Below are positions 57,504 through 64,000 of a stretch of DNA of 64,000 bases, in pieces. Source of the stretch: Sordariomycetes sp. S80-01Y (lineage: Eukaryota; Ascomycota; Sordariomycetes); contig JAXQJY010000032.1 in NCBI GenBank assembly GCA_037042185.1, forward strand, positions 248,001 through 312,000, read 5' to 3'. Made by a program: the position numbers and the translations under genes. A model generated the notes under the pieces. That model made no database searches. It saw nothing but the letters and a program-made list of their open reading frames with translations, and was not told where the DNA came from. Within the stretch, counting starts at the first letter, position 1. Each line of letters begins with the position of its first letter.

Positions 57504-58181
57504 TCAGGTCCACCACGGGGCCCCAGTCCATAGCGGAACGGGCTGGTCCGGAAGAATATGCGGCGCAAGCTCTTCAAAAATCGTTTCTGTTTCCCCCAAC
57601 AGCCAGACAATGGCCACAACAGGTAACTGCATCCAACCATAATGTGACCTCTCCACCCGTGAGTTTACATGAACGACATCCCTCTCATAGAAGCTGGCAT
57701 CGATAAACTTAACGTGGAATATACCCTCATCGACACGCTTCAGCACCTCAAGATCGGCGAGCAAGAAGCGGTCCGGTGAAGGACGGTCCTCCTCACCATC
57801 ATTGAGGACCATGCTTTTACTAGCGTACTGCCAATCAAAAGGATCGGTTTGGTACAGATCGCGTAGCGCGTCCAGCTCGTCCATATCCTTGCCTTGTAAC
57901 GTGTCATAGTCAGACCGAGGGTCGAGTCGGAAGAGCCCTAGTAGGACCTGCGCGGCGTGGGCCTCCTCATCGTCGCGTTCAAACTCTGCCTCACGTTGCA
58001 GGCATTCAAGACTGACGCGAATAACTGTGCGGATGGTCTCGACGAGCATGGCCCATTGTTCATCGGTTCCGGGACCGTATGCAGTGCGATAAAGAGTATA
58101 TCCCCATTGGGTATAGGCTTTATCGGGGGAGCCGGAGGGATTGTCACAGCGAAGGAAACTGAGCAATTGCTGAGCCTTCAT
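57504..58181 (-). CDS. Uncharacterised fungal protein (paralogue of the 8194-8931 gene)
   Basis: This is an intact frame of 225 aa from the ATG at 58181; a TTG lies three codons upstream. Conserved blocks shared with the 8194 gene are QWGYTLYRTAYGPGTDEQW, LLGLFRLDPRSDYD, LRDLYQTDPFDWQY, FLLADLEVLKRVD and HYGWMQLPVV. No domain is known to me. The protein looks soluble and acidic. Two copies 49 kb apart in the same window, on opposite strands, suggest a family that spreads with this accessory DNA. Confidence 0.75.
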   Translation of the reverse strand: MKAQQLLSFLRCDNPSGSPDKAYTQWGYTLYRTAYGPGTDEQWAMLVETIRTVIRVSLECLQREAEFERDDEEAHAAQVLLGLFRLDPRSDYDTLQGKDMDELDALRDLYQTDPFDWQYASKSMVLNDGEEDRPSPDRFLLADLEVLKRVDEGIFHVKFIDASFYERDVVHVNSRVERSHYGWMQLPVVAIVWLLGETETIFEELAPHILPDQPVPLWTGAPWWT

Positions 58182-58742
58182 TGTTGGCAAGTCCTAGGTG
58201 CAGAGACGGGGAGAGAAGAATATCTGCCGAATCTATGAAGAGTTCCGTGGGGAGATTAATGCGTCGTTGATTATTTGAAGTGTCTGGGGCGTGGTTCCGA
58301 GGTGCATTCTCTACGAACTTAGTAACTGGTGGTAAGCAGGTTAGAATGGAGGGGATTCACGCAACATGGCTGTTGGTACATGTTAGTTGTTGGTTGCAAC
58401 AAAGCACGCGGAATAACATATATCCTTACCTAGTAATGCATTAACGGATACCTCCATGCGAAGGTTTTCATTCACTCCCTAAATAAATATCGAAATAATT
58501 ATGATTATCTTTCAAGGCTTTATCTCAGCTTAGCTACATTTTTCTCTGGCAGCGCCTTCTCAGAGATGTGGGTCCGCTCGAAACGAGACATCAGCTTGCA
58601 ATGTTGCTACTGCATCAGGTAAGTTACGAAGTTGATTTTGAATATCCTGTAAGATATAAGGAGGAGAAAACATATTTAATATCTGCCGACAATAACACTG
58701 AGTAATGTACATGCACTGGCATCGGCAGTCTGACCGGGACCA
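58182..58742. other. Intergenic, AT-rich
   Basis: Upstream region of the previous gene. No gene is seen. Confidence 0.35.
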
Positions 58743-59037
58743 GTGTTCACCTCCCCGGATGGCCGGCAGATTATTTCAGGCTCATGCGATGGTACTACTA
58801 AAGTTTGGGATCGCGACTCCGGTGCATGCACGCAAACGCTTGGGAGTCATGGCGACATGTTCCAGTCGGTCGCCTTTTTCCCGGATGGCCAACTGATCAT
58901 TTCAAGCTCAGACCACGGCACTATCACGGTCTAGGATCGCGAGTAAGGCGCATGCACGCAAACGCTTAACGTCCATAACAACGGGATCTGGTCAATCGCC
59001 TTCTCGCCAGAGGGCCAGCAGATTATTTCAGGCTTGC
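58743..59037 (+). pseudogene. WD40-repeat fragment of a HET-E-like receptor
   Basis: The frame reads FTSPDGRQIISGSCDGTTKV with WDRDSGACTQTLGSHGD, then VAFFPDGQLIISSSDHGTI and, after TAG and TAA codons in place of Trp and Ser-type codons, GACTQTLNVHNNGI and FSPEGQQIISG. These are two and a half WD40 repeats of the highly conserved class found at the C-terminus of HET-E/HET-D-type NACHT proteins. It ends exactly where the 195-bp element begins at 59038, and no repeat continues after it. Confidence 0.75.
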
Positions 59038-59232
59038 TGTAACACTTTGAGGTGGTCGCAGATGGGTTAATTGGTTGTTCCATTCAAGAGAGTGTGGCGG
59101 GCCGCGAGGCGTTGGTAGCCCTAGCGGCCACCGCACATGACTATAGATAACTAAGGCTATAGCCGGCTAGATTGCACAAGGTAAACGACCTGCCCTGCAA
59201 CCAGGTCTGTGCCACAAGGCACAACCGTAACA
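59038..59232 (+). repeat. 195-bp LTR-like element, full copy 3
   Basis: It begins TGTAACACTTTGAGGTGG and ends ACAACCGTAACA, 195 bp, and interrupts the WD40 relic. The flanking bases do not show a target-site duplication. Confidence 0.7.
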
Positions 59233-59365
59233 GATATGTATTAAATCTGAAGGAAGTAGCTGACATGCAGAGCAGTCAATAATGTATTAGTGGCATATGG
59301 GCTCGACTTTAGTGGCGGCCTTGAAATTTGTGTGGACAGAATGCTCAATACAGCACAGGGTCCGA

Positions 59366-60154
59366 TCAGAGAAACCCAGCACGGCGGCCAGCTCCGGAGT
59401 CGGCTGTAGTCGATACGGCGGACGAAGACGCCGCTTGGGTACTGGTAGTGGTTTCGGATTGGGATTCAGAGGTCGTGACGGGCTCAAAGACGTCGATGTA
59501 GTCTTTGCCACCGCAAGTTTGGTCCTCGTTGCCGCTGCAAGACTTGTCACATTTCTTCTCATCGTTGGCCAACTCTCCAGCAACAAATGGGCTGCACCAG
59601 CACTGGTTACCGTTCTTGACACCAGCGAAGAGGACGGTGCCGTTCACGGACACCTTCCAGCACGAGTCCTCGCAGCTGGCGATATCCAGAGACGAGTCAC
59701 CCCCTTCCTCGCTCACCATGGACTTGAGGACAGGATACTCGGGGTCGTTATCCGTGAAGCAGCCTAGGGCCTCCCAAGACGTGGGAGAAGGCACGTGTGT
59801 GCTGACCTCGGAAGTGGTGGTGGTGGTGGGAAGGTCGGTTGTGGATGTGAAGCCTGGAGGGGGATCGCGGTCGCTGGTGGACACGCAGTAGGATAATGGA
59901 AAGAGCCACGGCTCACAGTCGAGACTGAGAGACGGGTTCCATTCCTTAAACTGCTCTGGGGAGATGTTATAGTAATCTCGGACGTACTCGCAGGAGCGGC
60001 TGTCGTCGGGATTATCCCACCAGTCAATGCAGGTATCGATGGTCGCAGGATCTGTAGAAAAGGCGGGCTGAGGGGCAGCAGCGCATAGGCGAGGGGCCCA
60101 GAGCAGCGCCGCCAGCAAGCCTGAGCGGTAGGCAGTGGTAGAGGTTGCCTTCAT
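59366..60154 (-). CDS. Secreted LysM-WSC protein
   Basis: This is an intact single exon of 262 aa. Residues 1-25 form a signal peptide (GLLAALLWAPRLCAA). One LysM-like domain follows at about 35-92 (TCIDWWDNPDDSRSCEYVRD through LSYCVS). A Thr/Ser/Pro linker of about 35 residues leads to a WSC domain at about 128-225, starting WEALGCFTDNDPEYPVL and holding AGVKNGNQCWCSPF and GNEDQTCGGKDYIDVFE. The tail is Ser/Thr-rich. Both domains bind wall glycans (chitin and beta-glucan), so it probably sits in the wall or apoplast. The frame is intact and the promoter has a TATA-poor, CT-free upstream. Confidence 0.85.
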   Translation of the reverse strand: MKATSTTAYRSGLLAALLWAPRLCAAAPQPAFSTDPATIDTCIDWWDNPDDSRSCEYVRDYYNISPEQFKEWNPSLSLDCEPWLFPLSYCVSTSDRDPPPGFTSTTDLPTTTTTSEVSTHVPSPTSWEALGCFTDNDPEYPVLKSMVSEEGGDSSLDIASCEDSCWKVSVNGTVLFAGVKNGNQCWCSPFVAGELANDEKKCDKSCSGNEDQTCGGKDYIDVFEPVTTSESQSETTTSTQAASSSAVSTTADSGAGRRAGFL

Positions 60155-61300
60155 GATGATTGTCTTTTTCTCTGCTTTTCGCGCCCTGAGTGAGGTGAAG
60201 AGTGAGAGGGCAAATAACCAAAGTATTAATAGAAGGGAAATGCGGAAAACAGCTCGAGTTCACAGTGCCTTGGAATGACATGCAACCGGCACACCACTTA
60301 TTGCAGTCAAAGCCACTATGTCTGTCGATTGGGGGGCCCGGAGAGGGAAATTCACACCTAACCTAGGGTTGAGCTTGTACGTATCATTAAGTCAGATGTA
60401 CGGAGTAGGGGTTGAGGCTATAAATGAACATCATGTGCAAATTAATCCAAGAGATCGGCGCTTGCGCAGGACGTCGGGCGTGTGTTGGTCCAACGGTGGT
60501 CCAAGTCGAGTAAAGCTCGAGGAGTCGTCCTTGCAGGGACTTCAGGGTATTATACTCATGAGAAGGGGAGCCCGCTAGCAGGCGTCTGGGCCGTCGGCTT
60601 ATCATTGGCCTGTTCCCCTGAAAATTCTACTAGTAACGAGGCTAGGCGTTCTCGGCGTTAATGCCGAGCCGCCCGCTAGACTTGGCGCTGCACAAGAGAG
60701 GTTGTCGTTGGCTTAGCCGCTCACTCGGGGCCGCGGCTATAGACCGGTCGGTATGACCTTTGGACGTTAAAAATCCCGCCCGGGCTTGGGGGCTGTTGGC
60801 TACCTCTGCGGATCGGGTTCCAGGCTCATCAGCAAATCTGGCTGGGTGCCCTGGCAGCTGCAGCGCATGCCTGGCTGTAGTACAGTAGTGCGGCGTAGCT
60901 GACTAGAACGACCCTGGATCTCGGCACCTGCCATGGGATCGGATTTTCGACTCTTCCAGGGTACGGAAAGTTGCAAGATCAGCAGGACTCCCGAGCCCCC
61001 TCCGAGTCTGATTCGCGCTGGAGGGCACTGCGCCGTTGGCCTTCCCCGGCCCCAATAATATTATCCACTTAACTGTGCGGATATTAGTGGACCTTCCCTA
61101 AGTAGGCAGGCAGTCACTTGCGTCTTCCTGCTCATAAAGCCCGCCTCATGTTTTCGTCGCATCTCATTGTCCGCTTCCGCAGAGCACCTTATCTAGGTTT
61201 TCCCACAAAACATAAAAAGCCCTCATTAGGGCCCCTAACTAAGCGGGAATTAAGACATGGTTAGCCGCACTTCGCCCGCATATAACCTTCAATCTCCGCC
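60155..61300. other. Intergenic between the LysM-WSC and 2EXR genes
   Basis: Contains the LysM-WSC upstream region (about 60155-60300) and, nearer the 2EXR gene, a GC-rich stretch without coding signal. GGCTATAAATG at about 60417 is TATA-like but has no gene downstream. Confidence 0.35.
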
Positions 61301-62020
61301 ATGTCTTTCGCCAGTCTGCCCTATGAGCTTCGCTCGCACATTTGGAGCTTAGCGGTAGAGCCGCGTCGTATCACGGAGGTCCACAGGGAAAAGAGCGACC
61401 GCAAATTTAAAATGAAACAACGGCGGAGAGGCCTGGATATCCTTTACGAGACCACATCGACGCCGCCCCCGGCGGTTATGCAGGTTTGCCGAGAGGCCCG
61501 AAAGCATGCCCCTTACCAGCGATGTTTCACCGCAGGTACTGAGGCACGATGGACTTGGGTCAATTTTGGAGTCGATACCTTTTGTGTTAGGAGTGTCTTC
61601 TTTATTGAAGATATTGTCTCCCACCGCTCTGATATACAGCGACTAGAGATCCGCACTGATGAAGACTGGGACTGGTACGAGGGGGTAATACATCACAGAG
61701 CCCTAGATGTCCTTAGCGACCTCACTGGCCTAAGGGAAATCAAGATTATACTAGAGCCCGGGGACCTGGCGAGGTGGAATCACGCTGTGTGGTGGCTGGA
61801 CCATGGACACTGTCCCATAGAGAACATTACCTTCATCGACAAACGCTCGGGACTCGCGCTAACGAGGTCTCAGCTGGGACTTGTGGCGGCCTGGAGAATG
61901 CTGTTGTCGTTCAATGGAACAAATAATCCGCCCGACCCGGACAGACTTTCAGAAGAGATCGCCGATGCTCACGGGGGCCGCAGGGGTATGGGCATGGCAC
62001 AACTATACGAGATAGATTGA
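61301..62020 (+). CDS. 2EXR domain protein
   Basis: This is an intact single exon of 239 aa. The N-terminus SFASLPYELRSHIWSLAVEP is the signature of the fungal 2EXR motif, in which an F-box-like LPxELRxxIW helix is followed by a conserved VCREARKHA. The middle is rich in aromatic residues (DEDWDWYEGV, AVWWLDHGH), as in the family. Function is unknown. 2EXR genes are numerous and lineage-specific in Sordariomycetes and often mark accessory regions. There is no signal peptide. Confidence 0.75.
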   Translation: MSFASLPYELRSHIWSLAVEPRRITEVHREKSDRKFKMKQRRRGLDILYETTSTPPPAVMQVCREARKHAPYQRCFTAGTEARWTWVNFGVDTFCVRSVFFIEDIVSHRSDIQRLEIRTDEDWDWYEGVIHHRALDVLSDLTGLREIKIILEPGDLARWNHAVWWLDHGHCPIENITFIDKRSGLALTRSQLGLVAAWRMLLSFNGTNNPPDPDRLSEEIADAHGGRRGMGMAQLYEID

Positions 62021-62086
62021 AAATACAGTACCCTTCGACGTTATCTAGATATATAAGAATCAAGTAGGAAAAGCTTTAGAGCATTC

Positions 62087-62810
62087 TTAGGAGATACAGT
62101 GGTTTACCCTCTCGAGTGCTCGCCGATTACCATCTATGACCACCTTATGCTCCTTGGGGACCCTCCTGGCGTACACATTCTTAGCAGCCTTAGATAGCTC
62201 CTTGGCTACATCCTCTTTACTCTGGCCCGTAGCTGCTGCTCGGTCCGCGATGGTTTGTTTGAAGTCGACAACTTTCCATGGGGTCGAGGGGTTCCTGGGG
62301 TTGTCGATTTCCTTTCTTGTAGGGTCCCAGCCAAGCGCTTTCTTCATGTCCTTCACCTGGAACTTGGAATTGTCACCTTGTCTTGCTCGAATAACGAGTT
62401 CAATTCCAGACCTGGACTTTTCGAAGAAGGTTCTGTGCCGGCTCCAATTATCTTTGCCGACCTCCTGAATCAGCTTCCCAATGTCCTCCGTGTGCTTAGC
62501 CCAGTCGTCGGTGTCGGTTTTGCAAAATTCAAAAGCTACCCTGTCGGGGGGCTTGCCGCCATGTTAATTAGTCGCCTGGTTAAATAAATTTGTGGCCGTC
62601 TTCTCAAGGTCGATTTTTTCGACCCATTCTAATGCAGAGACCGGCTTGTTGCTGCTGTCCCTGACTAAGTTCGTCGAGGAAGATGGCAGGATGATGAGAT
62701 GGGTCAAGATTTCGTTAATGTCGGCTCGAGGGCCTGTCGAAGGCCACTTCTGCCAAGCGGTTTTGCTTTTCTTTTGTTTTTGTCCCAGTCATTCTTATCG
62801 CACATGAGGC
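62087..62810 (-). pseudogene. Uncharacterised coding-like stretch, probably broken
   Basis: From about 62562 to 62087 the minus strand is open and reads FCKTDTDDWAKHTEDIGKLI, NWSRHRTFFEKSRSGIELVI, MKKALGWDPTRKE and ends ERVNHCIS. Just upstream, a TAA near 62567 interrupts otherwise coding-like sequence (SALEWVEKIDLEKTATNLF). Further up the frame shifts again near 62770. The lysine-rich, evenly charged composition argues that this was, or is, a gene. I do not recognise it. An intron over the TAA is possible but no good donor is visible. Confidence 0.4.
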
Positions 62811-62813
62811 CCA

Positions 62814-63334
62814 TGGTGCGATCGGATGTTATCGATCGCTCATTTGACACGCGACGAGACCAAACAGAAACACTCGTGAAGCGCCTAGCGGTAAAAGTTA
62901 CGACAGCCCTTCTCTATGGCCATTTCATTTCGGTATGCAATACCAAGTCTCCAATGAATCGCGTCTTTCCTCTCGTGATGTTCATCGCCTACCCCGTGTG
63001 GTCTATTATTGAACTTCTCTGCAACATTTTGCTTGCGATCACTGATAATCTTAAGTGGTGGCCAAGATGCTCTCAATCCATACCTCGCCTCCGAATTCGA
63101 AGGGAACGCAGCGGAAGCCTGAACAAGCGAATGGGGCAGTGTTTGGGCTCGTTCTTCGTTGCGGCTCAATGTGCAGGGACGATCTCGATCTTGGCGCGAA
63201 GGATTGTAGATAGAGCCGCAACACCAGGTGACGGGAAGATGCGCATAACGGCAATAAGTGGTATCTCTGTCACAGTCCAAACTGGGCTCGCTGCCGTCAT
63301 AGGTAGATTCGTATGCGAAGGGGAATATGACTGA
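62814..63334 (+). CDS. Hypothetical membrane protein
   Basis: The frame from the ATG at 62814 gives 173 aa. It has hydrophobic segments FPLVMFIAYPVWSIIELLC and a second around QCAGTISILARRIV, then ISGISVTVQTGLAAVIGRFV. It may continue through an intron into 63374-63562, where MLLVGVYLLIITGTE and FIGWIYLLYGLRLLI are also membrane-like. The exact splice cannot be decided. No family is recognised. Confidence 0.4.
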
Positions 63335-63562
63335 CACACATTTGAGTAGCCTTCATACTTCTAACTAAACATCATGCTCCTTGTGGGTGTTTATCTACTT
63401 ATCATAACAGGGACCGAAGTCCCAGTCGTCGCTCGGTGCGTTTTGATGGCTGCTCGCGACTACTTTTACCCACATATAGCTTTTATTGGTTGGATTTATT
63501 TACTCTACGGCTTAAGGTTACTGATAAGATCGCCCGAGCCTATTCGGGCTAAATGTCTCTAG

Positions 63563-64000
63563 TTTGGGCTAGGGTTCTTGTGGTAATTGTTGGTCATTTT
63601 GTCAACGTACATGTACGGGTTAGATTTGTATATCGAACCTCGCGGTGACACGATTGATTACAGATGGACTGCATGGCCGGAAGATGAGCCGTGTCCTAAG
63701 CTATGGAGAGACCCGCTTGCAGATGAGCTGCTTGCGTTTTGAGTTGTTTTAGTTATTTTCAATAGGCAGCGTTGCCCTGGACAGGGGTACGAAGCCACGG
63801 CACACACAAGAGCGCCGCTGCTTGACCTCACACAACGGACGGCAACCCCATATCTCGGCAGAACATCAATATGAAGCAATACCACTGTTTTGTTCACGTC
63901 GCCTCGAGAGGTCTGTTATCCTCTTATTCAGCCGTGTCTCGTGCTCTTTCGCCCTCACCTGACACACCTTTTCTCTCTCTTCTACTCCTTCTCCTTAATC
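63563..64000. other. Intergenic, pyrimidine-rich end
   Basis: The last 80 bases of the + strand are strongly C/T-rich (for example TTTTCTCTCTCTTCTACTCC), which is common just before a fungal start codon, so a gene may begin beyond the window. Confidence 0.35.

Noticed and set aside
1-64000. tRNA, rRNA or other RNA genes
   Set aside because: I scanned for T-loop-like GGTTCGAATCC motifs with a matching acceptor stem and found no convincing case.

Overview
The window looks like accessory DNA from a filamentous ascomycete (Pezizomycotina, most likely a Sordariomycete). Genes are split by 40-130 bp introns with GT-AG ends and CTAAC-type branch points. Binuclear zinc-cluster and bZIP-DUF3425 regulators, LysM and WSC secreted proteins, 2EXR proteins and fungal STAND receptors are typical of that group. 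Intact genes sit among fragments of broken genes, LTR-like pieces, a LINE scrap and tandem repeats, as in a fast-changing chromosome region. Gene models were spliced by eye, and no database search was possible.

Left part (1-10.4 kb): a decayed zinc-cluster fragment, a 195-bp LTR-like repeat, a kinase-like gene, a secreted three-LysM protein, the fossil C-terminal part of a killer-toxin-like GH18 chitinase, and an uncharacterised 245-aa gene whose paralogue lies at 57.5 kb.

Central part (10.4-42.6 kb): a cluster of four large STAND (NLR-like) receptors. A is PNP-NACHT-ANK (11052-15329, +). B is Helo-like-NACHT-ANK (27067-23425, -). C is PNP-NB-ARC-TPR (28059-31744, +). D is Helo-like-NACHT-ANK with about 28 ankyrin repeats (37756-42635, +). 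A and C share their upstream region and PNP module but carry unrelated ATPase and repeat domains. B and C form a head-to-head pair. D faces a truncated third PNP copy (C', 37227-36905) in the mirror arrangement, so the pair seems to have been duplicated in inverted orientation and partly lost. ANK scraps (35.9 kb) and WD40 scraps (58.8 kb) are remains of further receptors. Between the receptors lie a DUF3716-like gene, a LINE RNase H fragment, a ferric-reductase relic, several unknown genes, a small secreted cysteine-rich protein and a RIP-like zinc-oxidoreductase relic.

Right part (44-64 kb): a secreted CrtC/Diels-Alderase-like protein, two Zn2Cys6 regulators, a bZIP-DUF3425 regulator and two short-chain dehydrogenases resemble a small metabolite or stress locus without a backbone synthase in view. 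They are followed by the second uncharacterised paralogue, a WD40 relic cut by the 195-bp element, a LysM-WSC secreted protein, a 2EXR protein and unassigned genes. Taken together, the region combines intracellular sensors, chitin-binding secreted proteins and regulators, which suggests biotic interaction and non-self recognition. That role is an inference from family membership.
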